From contig NZ_JADWYR010000001.1 in NCBI RefSeq assembly GCF_015831355.1, forward strand, positions 1,178,001 to 1,242,000: DNA of 64,000 nt. Reading direction: 5' to 3'. Source of the stretch: Panacibacter microcysteis (GTDB lineage: Bacteria; Bacteroidota; Bacteroidia; Chitinophagales; Chitinophagaceae). The notes beneath the pieces were generated by a model, which was not told the DNA's origin, made no database searches, and saw only the letters and a list, made by a program, of their open reading frames with translations. Positions 32,503-41,278 of this stretch are shown piece after piece. Every line of letters begins with the position of its first letter. Position 1 is the first letter of the stretch. Both the position numbers and the translations under genes were made by a program.

Positions 32503-35500
32503 ATGACATTAGAAGCAATTGCACGTTTACTAAATGTGCGCAAAGAGGAAAGATGGCTGGTTGCTAAATTGTTCTGGATGCAGTTTTTCCAGGGGGCCGG
32601 CACTGCATTTTTCTTTACGTCTGCCTATGCAACTTTCCTGAGCAGGCACGAAGTATCTGACCTTACGTTTGTTTATATATGTACATCTCTTGCTCTTTGG
32701 CTAACCGGCTATATCTACAGCAAGCTGGAACACCGATACAGTATAGCCAATCTTAGTAAATACATTATTTATTTTATGGCGGGCAGTATACTGCTTATAC
32801 GTCTTTTTGGATACACTTTGCCAATACCGCGTTTTGATTACTTTGTGCTGATTTGGTTCAACGTTTTATACCTGCTGAGCAATCTTGAATTCTGGGGTAT
32901 TGCTGCACTTGTTTTTGAAGTAAGACAAAGCAAGAGATTGTTTAGCATTATAAGCGCAGGCGATATTCCGGCAAAATTTATTGGTTACACACTGGCTTCT
33001 TTAACAGTATCGTATGTGGGCACAGCAAACCTGCTTATACCTGCTTTTCTTTGTATGCTTGCTTCGTTGCCTTTTCTGAACAAGATTATACGGGCAGGAA
33101 CCTTGCATGTACATGAAGAACACCATACGCACAATGATGCTCATGAACATGCGCATAAAGAAAGCCTGGCAGTTGGCTTCATTAAACGTTTCACCTCCAA
33201 TAGGCTGATCTTCTGGCTGGCTATACTGGCATTTATCATGTCTGTATGCATCGTGGTGGCAAACTTTTCTTTTTACAGTAAAATCAAGGAAGCTTATCAT
33301 GATGATATTGATTTTGCTGTATTCATTGGCGCCTTCCTGGCCGTTATTCGTATTTGTGCACTTATTGTAAAGCTGTTATTTACCGGCAAACTTTTAACAA
33401 CCATTGGCGTAAAAAAGTCGTTGCTTTTTACCCCAATCATCTTTGCTGCCTGCATTGTAATGGTCATCGCATTTCGCTACAGCCTGGGCGAGGGCAATGC
33501 CGTACTGTACATGTTTGGCGCTACCTGCATCGTACTTGATGTGTTAAAGACCGCCATTAACTCTCCGGTGTTTCTTAGTGTAATGCAGCCATTGGGTACA
33601 CATGACCGGCTGCGGTCTCATAATATAGTTAAAGGCATAATGGACCCGTTTGCTTACCTCTTCTCTGGTGTGTTGCTGTTTGAACTGATACAGATACAGC
33701 ATGGTATAGATATTATTGCCCTTGCTTATTTTCTTTTGGGTTTTGCCGTTCTATGGATTATAAGCATATTCTTTTTAGACCGCGAATATTATAACACCGT
33801 ACTAAAAGCTATTACCAGTAAATTTTATACCAGTGCAGATCTTTCGCTGGATGAACCGGAAACATTATCGCTTATCAGGAAGAAGTTATTAGATGCCAAC
33901 GAGCCTGAAGTAATTCACATATTACGGCTAATACGTTTCAGGAATATTGGCGTGCTGGATGAACAACTGCTTAGCCATTTATTAAAACATCCGTCAGATA
34001 ACGTTAAAGATGAACTGCTGGTGTTATTCCAGGAAGGCCTGATTGAAATCAACACAGCGGCCATCAAAGAAATTCTTCTCCATAAAAATATTCGTGCTGC
34101 AGTTAAACACAGCGCCTTTGCAGCCATTTGCAAAAAGGGTAACGAGGATGATTTTGTATTTGCAAACATCAACAATGCAGATGCTTTTATCGGGTCTGAA
34201 GCACTGGGCACTTTGCTTTCGAATGCCAATGGCAAATACTATCATGAGGTAGCGAAAATTGTTATCGAAAAATGCACGGCTGCAAACAGCAAAGAACGCA
34301 TTATTGCGGCGGCTGCGATAGCAAAGGCTAAACAACCATTATTCAGGGATCAGTTGATAACCCTGGTAAATGATACAGATGAAACCGTTGCTGTTGCTGC
34401 AATCAGTGAAGCAGGCAAATGGCCAGACGTTCAGATCGTAGAAACATTGCTCAGCCGGTTGAAACAACATGATAAAGCGGTTTACAAAGCATTACTCCAA
34501 AACGGTGAGCTTGCTGTGCCGGTTATAACAGGTTACCTGCGCAGTAAAGAAGCCGGCTTTGAGGAACGACGTCAGCTTATTCGCATTTGCGGCATTATTG
34601 GCGGCCATGCAGGTATTAATAACCTGGCAGAACTTTACCATACATTACCTGAACATACCAATACTATTACAAAAGCAATTTACCACGGCCGTCAAAAAGC
34701 CGGCACCGGCAGCCACCTGCAGCTGCAAACAGTAGCCGAAAATGCAATCGCAAACGCTGCCACCATTTTACAACTGCAAAAAAAGGCAGCAGAACATACC
34801 ACTGGTTTGCCGCTTATTTCAAACTCGCTCGCTATTGAATTGCAGGAGATACGAGACAATGTCCTGTACCTGTTCGCCATACTTTTCAAAGACCAGGAAA
34901 TAGACAAGATTCGCCGCTCATTATCGGTGGATAATAAAGAGCAAAATGCCAATGCTTTTGAAATGCTTGAAATGGCTGTACCGCGTAAGCTGTCTCACGA
35001 TTTTATCATCATTTACGAGAAAGGAGACATTGAACACCGCATCTCCCAGCTCAATCATAAACAAGCGCTTTCTATACAAACTCAGGATGATATACCTGCA
35101 CACATTTTAAGTAGTACACACACTCCATTTTTCGACTGGTCTAAAGCATGCGCAGCATACACATTACACAAAGCGCAAATGAATTATGATGCCGCCCTGT
35201 TGAAAAAATACCTGTTTGCAGAAAACATCCTTCTTAAAGAAACCGTCCACTTTACGCTTAATAATGTTATGACAAACAAATTACTGCTGCTGGAAAAAGT
35301 ATTGGTACTAAAAAGCACAAGCATTTTTTCTGAAACGCCTGAGCATATTCTTGCAGACCTTGCCCCGCTTATGCAGGAAGTGGAATACAAGGAAGGTGAA
35401 CGCATCTTTGAAGAAAATGCTATTGGCGATAGTATGTATATCATTTACCAGGGCAGCGTGCGCATACACAAAGGCGAAACAACGCTGATTATATTTGATA

Positions 35501-35724
35501 AAGAGAATGATATTTTTGGGGAACTTTCTTTATTCGATGCAGAAAAAAGATCGGCCAGTGCCACTGCCTTTACAGATTGTTATTTGTTCAAGATTGATCA
35601 GCTTCCATTCTATGAGTTACTTGAAACAAGACCGGAGATCATCAAAGGCGCTGTAAAGATGTTGTGCAAAAGATTGCGTGCACAAAATGAAAGAACTGTA
35701 TTGCTGCAAAATACAGGTAAGTAA
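32503..35724 (+). CDS. NTT-like carrier fused to HEAT repeats and a cyclic nucleotide-binding domain
   Basis: 1073 residues in three parts. Residues 1-430 hold about 10-12 membrane segments resembling ATP/ADP (TLC/NTT-type) translocases, with a His-rich cytoplasmic loop (HVHEEHHTHNDAHEHAHKES) near residue 205. Residues 445-860 are helical HEAT-like repeats (LLDANEPEVIHILRLIRFRN, IAAAAIAKAKQPLFRDQLIT). Residues 950-1060 form a cNMP-binding domain with the phosphate-binding cassette FGELSLFDAEKRSASATA. Such three-part fusions occur in Bacteroidota and Chlamydiae-like genomes. Transport of nucleotides, gating by a cyclic nucleotide and the role of the scaffold are inferred. It follows the HD gene by 9 bp. 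Confidence 0.85.
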   Translation: MTLEAIARLLNVRKEERWLVAKLFWMQFFQGAGTAFFFTSAYATFLSRHEVSDLTFVYICTSLALWLTGYIYSKLEHRYSIANLSKYIIYFMAGSILLIRLFGYTLPIPRFDYFVLIWFNVLYLLSNLEFWGIAALVFEVRQSKRLFSIISAGDIPAKFIGYTLASLTVSYVGTANLLIPAFLCMLASLPFLNKIIRAGTLHVHEEHHTHNDAHEHAHKESLAVGFIKRFTSNRLIFWLAILAFIMSVCIVVANFSFYSKIKEAYHDDIDFAVFIGAFLAVIRICALIVKLLFTGKLLTTIGVKKSLLFTPIIFAACIVMVIAFRYSLGEGNAVLYMFGATCIVLDVLKTAINSPVFLSVMQPLGTHDRLRSHNIVKGIMDPFAYLFSGVLLFELIQIQHGIDIIALAYFLLGFAVLWIISIFFLDREYYNTVLKAITSKFYTSADLSLDEPETLSLIRKKLLDANEPEVIHILRLIRFRNIGVLDEQLLSHLLKHPSDNVKDELLVLFQEGLIEINTAAIKEILLHKNIRAAVKHSAFAAICKKGNEDDFVFANINNADAFIGSEALGTLLSNANGKYYHEVAKIVIEKCTAANSKERIIAAAAIAKAKQPLFRDQLITLVNDTDETVAVAAISEAGKWPDVQIVETLLSRLKQHDKAVYKALLQNGELAVPVITGYLRSKEAGFEERRQLIRICGIIGGHAGINNLAELYHTLPEHTNTITKAIYHGRQKAGTGSHLQLQTVAENAIANAATILQLQKKAAEHTTGLPLISNSLAIELQEIRDNVLYLFAILFKDQEIDKIRRSLSVDNKEQNANAFEMLEMAVPRKLSHDFIIIYEKGDIEHRISQLNHKQALSIQTQDDIPAHILSSTHTPFFDWSKACAAYTLHKAQMNYDAALLKKYLFAENILLKETVHFTLNNVMTNKLLLLEKVLVLKSTSIFSETPEHILADLAPLMQEVEYKEGERIFEENAIGDSMYIIYQGSVRIHKGETTLIIFDKENDIFGELSLFDAEKRSASATAFTDCYLFKIDQLPFYELLETRPEIIKGAVKMLCKRLRAQNERTVLLQNTGK

Positions 35725-35752
35725 TTTTTTTGTACCCGGCAGTTGAAAATGC

Positions 35753-35783
35753 ATGAAGCTTTCGTTGCGTCGCACTCTTGTAC
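35753..35783 (-). repeat. Dispersed intergenic repeat, variant B
   Basis: Minus strand GTACAAG, AGTGCGACG, CAACG, then a degenerate end. The outer sequence ACCCGGCAGTTGAAAATGCATGAAGC shares CCGGCA and ATGCATGAAGC with the 9721 copy. Left half of a pair. Confidence 0.82.
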
Positions 35784-35888
35784 TGCAGCATATGACTGAA
35801 CAATGAAAACAACAGTTATTCAACTACGCAAACTATCACCCACCTTGTTACCTTACTGCCTTTTCGCCTGCTGCTCACTGTTCCCACA

Positions 35889-35919
35889 GTACAAGTGAGT
35901 GACACAACAGGCGATGCCA
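35889..35919 (+). repeat. Dispersed intergenic repeat, variant A (consensus copy)
   Basis: GTACAAG, TGAGTGACA, CAACAGGCGATGCCA with no mismatch. Right half of the head-to-head pair with 35753-35783. Confidence 0.88.
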
Positions 35920-36025
35920 CGAAGAACAAATGTTTGTATACAAAAAAATGATATGATTGTTCTATCATCAATGATCGACAAAAAAAGTTTGGTTGTACAT
36001 TTAGCCCTCAAAATAATTGATTGGC

Positions 36026-37948
36026 ATGTCATATCCTTATCAAATTAAATCTTTAGACCAGTACAGAGAAGCGTATAATCAAAGTATAGAAAACCCGGAA
36101 ACTTTTTGGGGCAATATCGGTGGCTATTTTCAATGGAAACGCAGATGGGAGAAAGTGCTTGACTGGAATTTTACAGAGCCAAACGTAGAATGGTTTAAAG
36201 GCGCAAAGCTTAACATTACCGAAAACTGCCTCGACAGGCATTTAAAAACGCTGGCCAATACGCCGGCCATTATCTGGGAGCCAAACGATCCTGATGAACA
36301 CCACAGGATACTTACCTATAAGGATCTCTATATTAAAGTGTGCCAGTTTGCCAACGTTCTTAAAAATAATGGCGTGCAAAAGGGTGATCGTGTTTGTATT
36401 TATATGGGCATGATTCCTGAACTGGCTATTGCAGTACTGGCCTGTGCCAGAATTGGCGCAGTGCATTCGGTAATTTTTGGCGGCTTTAGCGCACAAAGTA
36501 TTGCAGACCGCTTGTACGATGCACAGGCGGAATATATTGTAACCTGTGATGGGGCATACCGGGGCGCAAAGGATATTCCGCTAAAGAATGTAATAGATGA
36601 TGCACTTATAGGCAACAGGACCATTAAACGGGTTATTGTGTGTACCCGCACCAGGACGCCGGTATCGATGATCAAAGGGCGTGATGTATGGTGGGAAGAT
36701 GAAGTAAAGAAAATTGAAACACTCGGCCTTAATGAGTGCCCGGCAGAAGAAATGGATGCAGAAGACCCGCTGTTTATTTTATATACGTCCGGCTCAACCG
36801 GCAAGCCGAAAGGTGTGGTACATGCATGTGCAGGGTACATGGTGTACACCAACTATACTTTTGTAAATGTATTTCAATACCAGCGCGGAGATGTGCACTT
36901 CTGCACAGCAGATATTGGCTGGATTACAGGGCACAGTTATATTGTGTACGGCCCGTTGAGTGCAGGCGGTACAACGTTAATGTTTGAAGGCGTACCTACC
37001 TGGCCCGATGCAGGCAGGTTCTGGCAGATCATTGATAAGTTTAAAGTAAATATTCTTTATACAGCACCTACTGCCATAAGAAGTTTAATGGGTTTTGGCC
37101 TCGGGCCATTACAGGGCAAAGATCTTTCTTCTTTAAAAATACTGGGCACCGTTGGAGAACCAATTAACGAAGAAGCATGGCATTGGTATGATGAATATGT
37201 GGGCAGGAAGAAGTGCCCAATTGTAGATACCTGGTGGCAGACAGAAACCGGCGGAATATTGATCTCGAACCTCGCCGGCGTTACCGATGCCAAACCAAGC
37301 TGGGCAACACTACCTATGCCGGGTGTGCAACCAATACTGGTAGATGAAAATGGTAAAGAGGTTACAGACACCGAAGATGGCCTGTATAAAGGAAACCTGT
37401 GCATTAAAGCCCCATGGCCTTCTATCATCCGCACAACATATGGTGATCATGAACGTTGCAGAAAAAACTACTTTAGCACCTATGAAAACCTTTACTTTAC
37501 CGGTGATGGCGCATTAAAAGATAAAGAAGGCAACTACCGCATAACAGGCCGTGTAGACGATGTACTAAATGTAAGCGGCCACAGGATAGGTACGGCCGAA
37601 GTGGAAAATGCCATTAATATGCATGCAGGTGTGGTAGAAAGTGCAGTAGTTGGCTACCCGCACGACATTAAAGGCCAGGGCATCTATGCCTACGTTATAT
37701 ACCAGGGCTCGCACGGCAATGAATCTCTTACCAGGAAAGATATTCTGCAAACAGTAACGCGCATCATTGGCCCTATTGCAAAACCAGATAAAATACAATT
37801 TGTGTCGGGCCTGCCCAAAACAAGAAGCGGTAAAATCATGCGCCGCATTCTTAGAAAAATTGCAGAAGGAGAAACACAGAACCTTGGCGATACTTCAACA
37901 CTGCTGGACCCGAATGTAGTGGACGAGATAAAAAACGGAAAAATATAA
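36026..37948 (+). CDS. acs: Acetyl-CoA synthetase
   Basis: 640 residues from ATG 36026 (a TTG nine bases upstream is not needed). This ANL-superfamily enzyme activates acetate with ATP and CoA. The P-loop-like motif YTSGSTGKPKG, the signature DTWWQTETGG, YFTGDGA with the hinge Asp (GRVDDVLNVSGHR) and the catalytic Lys in RSGKIMRR near the C-terminus are all present. Trp in the acetate pocket (DIGWITGHSYIVYGPL) fits acetate rather than longer acids. It is monocistronic with a terminator 18 bp downstream. Confidence 0.96.
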   Translation: MSYPYQIKSLDQYREAYNQSIENPETFWGNIGGYFQWKRRWEKVLDWNFTEPNVEWFKGAKLNITENCLDRHLKTLANTPAIIWEPNDPDEHHRILTYKDLYIKVCQFANVLKNNGVQKGDRVCIYMGMIPELAIAVLACARIGAVHSVIFGGFSAQSIADRLYDAQAEYIVTCDGAYRGAKDIPLKNVIDDALIGNRTIKRVIVCTRTRTPVSMIKGRDVWWEDEVKKIETLGLNECPAEEMDAEDPLFILYTSGSTGKPKGVVHACAGYMVYTNYTFVNVFQYQRGDVHFCTADIGWITGHSYIVYGPLSAGGTTLMFEGVPTWPDAGRFWQIIDKFKVNILYTAPTAIRSLMGFGLGPLQGKDLSSLKILGTVGEPINEEAWHWYDEYVGRKKCPIVDTWWQTETGGILISNLAGVTDAKPSWATLPMPGVQPILVDENGKEVTDTEDGLYKGNLCIKAPWPSIIRTTYGDHERCRKNYFSTYENLYFTGDGALKDKEGNYRITGRVDDVLNVSGHRIGTAEVENAINMHAGVVESAVVGYPHDIKGQGIYAYVIYQGSHGNESLTRKDILQTVTRIIGPIAKPDKIQFVSGLPKTRSGKIMRRILRKIAEGETQNLGDTSTLLDPNVVDEIKNGKI

Positions 37949-37965
37949 CCACCATATAAAATAAA

Positions 37966-37996
37966 AAAATCCCGCAGGTTTACACCGCGGGATTTT
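37966..37996 (+). terminator. Rho-independent terminator of acs
   Basis: AAAATCCCGC (37966-37975) pairs with GCGGGATTTT (37987-37996) around an 11-nt loop, and the plus strand continues with TT. Confidence 0.85.
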
Positions 37997-38117
37997 TTAC
38001 TTACAAACACTAACTCCTAACCGTTACGTATTTGTCGTAACATAAACTGTTGTTAAAGCTATTGCTATAACACATCTTTTGCATTTGATTTCTTTGTTTC
38101 GGCTTTAAATTAATTTT

Positions 38118-38756
38118 ATGCACCCAAAATTTACCCTTGTCCTTGCGACAACTCTCGCCTTTGCAACTGCTTCTAAAGCCCAGATTTCAAAAGGTTCTGC
38201 AATTCTTGGAGGAAACGTCTCGTTTAACCACACGAGCAGTTCCGGAAGTAATACAAACTACCTGGCAGTTTCTCCCAATTTCGGTAAAGTTTACAGTGAT
38301 AACAAAGTAGCAGGTATTAGCCTGAGATATGCTTACAGGAGCGCTTCGGTAGATAAGAGTTTAAACACGCATTCTTTTGGCGGTGGCTTTTACCTGGCTC
38401 AGTATAAACCACTCGGAAAGAATTTTTACATGTTTATCAGGGAATCATTAAACATCAATTTTGATCGTGAAAAACGCCAACAATATAACGGCGAATTATA
38501 TATTCAGGATACTAAAACATTATCAGCTGGTATTACAATAAATCCTGGTGTAGCTTATGACTTCAGTAGAAAGGTTCAGTTCGAATTATTGTTTTTGAAT
38601 GACCTCATATCAGCAGGCTACCAAACCAGTAAAACAACTGATAAATTATCAACCGGGGATGTTTCCGGTAAACAAGACATTTTTTATGCCGGTGCCAATA
38701 CACTGACTAATTTAACTGCCTTAAACGTAGGCGTTAAGGTATTCTTTGGCAGATAA
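38118..38756 (+). CDS. Outer membrane beta-barrel protein
   Basis: 212 residues. A signal peptide (LVLATTLAFATASKAQ) is followed by alternating amphipathic strands with aromatic residues (SFGGGFYLAQYKPLGKNFYM, FIRESLNINFDREKRQQY) ending in a typical barrel strand, GVKVFFGR. It resembles the small 8-stranded OmpW/OmpA-like barrels common in Bacteroidota. The function is unknown. It converges with recO over a palindromic terminator. Confidence 0.83.
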   Translation: MHPKFTLVLATTLAFATASKAQISKGSAILGGNVSFNHTSSSGSNTNYLAVSPNFGKVYSDNKVAGISLRYAYRSASVDKSLNTHSFGGGFYLAQYKPLGKNFYMFIRESLNINFDREKRQQYNGELYIQDTKTLSAGITINPGVAYDFSRKVQFELLFLNDLISAGYQTSKTTDKLSTGDVSGKQDIFYAGANTLTNLTALNVGVKVFFGR

Positions 38757-38762
38757 TAAATC

Positions 38763-38794
38763 TTAAGCACCTGCAAAATTTTGCAGGTGCTTAA
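38763..38794. terminator. Bidirectional terminator, 32-bp perfect palindrome
   Basis: TTAAGCACCTGCAAAA is followed at once by its exact reverse complement, so the whole 32 bp is palindromic. The rightmost bases are also the recO stop codon, and it can stop transcription from both convergent genes. Confidence 0.8.
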
Positions 38795-39531
38795 CTCAAA
38801 ACTTCCTGCAATACTTTCAGGCTTCTCAATTCTCCAAAGCCCTCAATATGCAAAGCCAGGTATTGCGCATACGTATCAAGCAATTGTCTTCTTATATGCC
38901 TGTTTAAATGAAAGTTTTCCAGGTCATTGTAAAAGTGAATATTATTAATGGCTGAGGTGGTCTTTGCAATTTCATCAACTGCATAATGGTTGTGTTCAGG
39001 AACCACCTGCACAAAATTGCCTTCCTGCAAATCCAGGATTGGTGTACGGCTGTTATACTCACCCTGTAGCTGAAACCCAAGCTCTGTAGCCAGGTGTAAA
39101 GTAAAATACAAAGGCAGGTTAGCGGTAAGCGTTTCATTACCCCTGTCAAGTTGTTTCAAACTATCTTCTATCAGGTAAAATAATTCAGGGTTAGCTTCCG
39201 GTTGCTTTAATACATGCTGCAATAATTCAATCATGTACATTGCCGCAGCGTTCTTTACCACATCGAAAAAAACATCATTATACAAATAACTCCACTGGTA
39301 TTCTTTTATAAACTGCAGGTTCTTAAACTCGTTGTGGTATACTTCCATTTCCAGCATAGCCGCCGCCTGGAAATATCCGGCTTTTGATGCACCTTTTTTG
39401 GATGTTTGCCTTACGCCCTTTACTATATAACTCTGTATACCAAATAACTCTGTATAAATGGTAGCAATAACGCTTGTTTCGCCATACTTCACCGTGCGTA
39501 CCACTATGCCCTTTGTTTTATGCGTTATCAT
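38791..39531 (-). CDS. recO: DNA repair protein RecO
   Basis: 246 residues. The OB-fold N-terminus is KTKGIVVRTVKYGETSVIAT, then IYTELFGIQSYIVKGVRQTS and a helical domain (NLPLYFTLHLATELGFQLQG). RecO loads RecA onto SSB-coated DNA with RecR. The four-Cys zinc motif of some RecO proteins is absent, as in other Bacteroidota members. It is alone on its strand. Confidence 0.93.
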   Translation of the reverse strand: MITHKTKGIVVRTVKYGETSVIATIYTELFGIQSYIVKGVRQTSKKGASKAGYFQAAAMLEMEVYHNEFKNLQFIKEYQWSYLYNDVFFDVVKNAAAMYMIELLQHVLKQPEANPELFYLIEDSLKQLDRGNETLTANLPLYFTLHLATELGFQLQGEYNSRTPILDLQEGNFVQVVPEHNHYAVDEIAKTTSAINNIHFYNDLENFHLNRHIRRQLLDTYAQYLALHIEGFGELRSLKVLQEVLS

Positions 39532-39656
39532 GCAACTGCAAAAATAACGAGCCGCATGTTCAAAGAATGCATGAAATACAAATACACCAGATTGTTTGCT
39601 GCTACAGGTGAAAAATTTTAAACGGGCAGATGAAGTAACCGGCAGCTGTAATACTG

Positions 39657-39687
39657 ACCAGGCTTTTGTTGTGTCACTCCCTTGTAC
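39657..39687 (-). repeat. Dispersed intergenic repeat, variant A
   Basis: Minus strand GTACAAG, GGAGTGACA, CAACA, then a degenerate end. The box ATGCAGCAACGAAACTGCAT (39699-39718) matches the inner box of the 17063 and 2483 copies. Confidence 0.8.
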
Positions 39688-39827
39688 TGTATATCGCTAT
39701 GCAGCAACGAAACTGCATAGCCAGGTTTACACATATGCAATGTTCGCAACAAAACCATTATTTTCCGCGTGGTACAAACTTATCAGCACAATGGTTGTAG
39801 CTTAGTTATTCAGCAGTATTAAAACTT

Positions 39828-40814
39828 ATGAAAGCAATTATTATTACCACACCAGGCGCACCGGAAGTATTGCAGTTGCAGGAAAGAGCGAAACCTGTAC
39901 CTAAAGAAAATGAGGTACTCATACAGGTAAAAGCAGCAGGCGTAAACAGGCCAGATGTTATCCAGCGCAAAGGGAAATACCCGCCACCACCGGGTGTACC
40001 AGCAGATATTCCCGGGTTGGAAATAGCCGGTATTGTAGCGTCCTGCGGGTCTGCAGTAAAAGATATACAACCAGGTCATGCTGTTTGCGCGTTGGTTGGC
40101 GGCGGGGGCTATGCCACTTATGTTACTGTACACGCTGCCCATTGCCTGCCAGTACCGCATAACATGAATTTTATACAGGCAGCTTCTTTACCGGAAACGG
40201 TATTGACCGTATGGCACAATGTATTTCAACGCGGAAGACTGGAACGTGGAGAAAAATTCCTGGTGCATGGTGGAAGCAGCGGTATAGGCATTACAGCCAT
40301 TCAACTGGCCAGGGCCTTTGGCGCAATTGTATTTGCCACAGCCGGCAGCAGGGAGAAGTGCGATGCATGCATAGCACTTGGCGCGGAAAACTGTATTAAC
40401 TACAAAGCAGCAGACTTTGAAGTTGTACTTAAAGACCAGGGCATAGATGTGATACTTGACATGATTGGTGGTGACTATACAGAAAAAAATATCCGTTTAC
40501 TCAATACAGATGGAAGGCTTGTATTTATCAATGCCATGAAGGGTGGCGCAGCATCTTTTGATGCGGTCGATATCATGCGGCGCAGGTTGACTATTACCGG
40601 CAGCACACTGCGCAACCGGGATAATGAATTCAAAACCGCGCTAATTGCAGATGTGCGGCAACACGTATGGCCGGTAATAGAAGCAGGGAAGTTTACACCG
40701 GTAATTCATAAAACCTTTGCGCTTGCAGATGCTGCGGCGGCACATACATTAATGGAAAGCAGCGAACATATAGGAAAGATCATACTGGTAACTGACCATG
40801 TTGAAAATGCATAG
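39828..40814 (+). CDS. NAD(P)H:quinone oxidoreductase-like MDR protein
   Basis: 328 residues, PIG3-type zinc-free medium-chain dehydrogenase/reductase. The N-terminal catalytic domain has VLIQVKAAGVNRPDVIQRKG and KYPPPPGVPADIPGLEIAG. The Rossmann domain has FLVHGGSSGIGITAIQLARA, then INYKAADFEVVLKDQG and LDMIGGDYTEKNIRLLNTDG. Relatives reduce quinones or act on CoA thioesters; the substrate is not determined by the sequence. It is followed by a variant B repeat. Confidence 0.92.
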   Translation: MKAIIITTPGAPEVLQLQERAKPVPKENEVLIQVKAAGVNRPDVIQRKGKYPPPPGVPADIPGLEIAGIVASCGSAVKDIQPGHAVCALVGGGGYATYVTVHAAHCLPVPHNMNFIQAASLPETVLTVWHNVFQRGRLERGEKFLVHGGSSGIGITAIQLARAFGAIVFATAGSREKCDACIALGAENCINYKAADFEVVLKDQGIDVILDMIGGDYTEKNIRLLNTDGRLVFINAMKGGAASFDAVDIMRRRLTITGSTLRNRDNEFKTALIADVRQHVWPVIEAGKFTPVIHKTFALADAAAAHTLMESSEHIGKIILVTDHVENA

Positions 40815-40893
40815 GTGATGGTTGTGTTAACATAAGGAAATAATCATGTATGCTTTGCCCTGATCTTCGCACCGGCTCAATAAAGCTTCTACA

Positions 40894-40924
40894 GTTGAAG
40901 AGTGCGACGCAACAGGCGATGCCA
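40894..40924 (+). repeat. Dispersed intergenic repeat, variant B with GTTGAAG start
   Basis: GTTGAAG, AGTGCGACG, CAACAGGCGATGCCA, followed by CCTGCACAGATGCCAGGCTCAT, which includes the outer box GCCAGGCTCAT. The whole 50-nt unit is close to those at 22494 and 2512. Confidence 0.85.
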
Positions 40925-40948
40925 CCTGCACAGATGCCAGGCTCATCA

Positions 40949-41263
40949 TTATTTTTCTGCTCTTATGCGGTGCGCTTCTTTCAATGCTTCTGTCACAAGG
41001 TTTTTTGTTGCCTTCTGCAGGTTTATGGTTGTCCAGCCCTGCCTGCCCCACGCATTTGGCACAGGAAAAATAATATCGCTGGCGGGCGGGCAAAATATAA
41101 ACTGCACTTCGGGCGTAAACATCAGGTTTAGTGTGTCATCATCAACTGAAAGGGTGGCAAAGATCTTTTTCTTTACTGTGAAGGCTATGCGGTTAAAATG
41201 CGCCTTTTCACCCGCACCAGGCAGGGAAAGGGCTATTGCTTTTGCTATTGCAGGTTTTACCAT
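40949..41263 (-). CDS. MmcQ/YjbR-family protein
   Basis: 104 residues. The family pattern is ALSLPGAGEKAHFNRIAFTV, KKKIFATLSVDDDTLNLMFT and C-terminal PNAWGRQGWTTINLQKATKN. YjbR/MmcQ proteins have a double-wing DNA-binding-like fold, and their function is not established. It lies 15 bp from the stop of umuC and on the same strand, so it is likely in the umuC transcript. Confidence 0.88.
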   Translation of the reverse strand: MVKPAIAKAIALSLPGAGEKAHFNRIAFTVKKKIFATLSVDDDTLNLMFTPEVQFIFCPPASDIIFPVPNAWGRQGWTTINLQKATKNLVTEALKEAHRIRAEK

Positions 41264-41278
41264 TATAGATCAATTGAA

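Larger units (their letters stand above)
35725..36025. other. 301-bp intergenic region with a head-to-head repeat pair
   Basis: It contains a variant B copy on the minus strand and a variant A copy on the plus strand 105 bp apart, and a TACATTTA box at 35995-36002 that may be the acs -7 element. No gene is visible between them. Confidence 0.65.
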
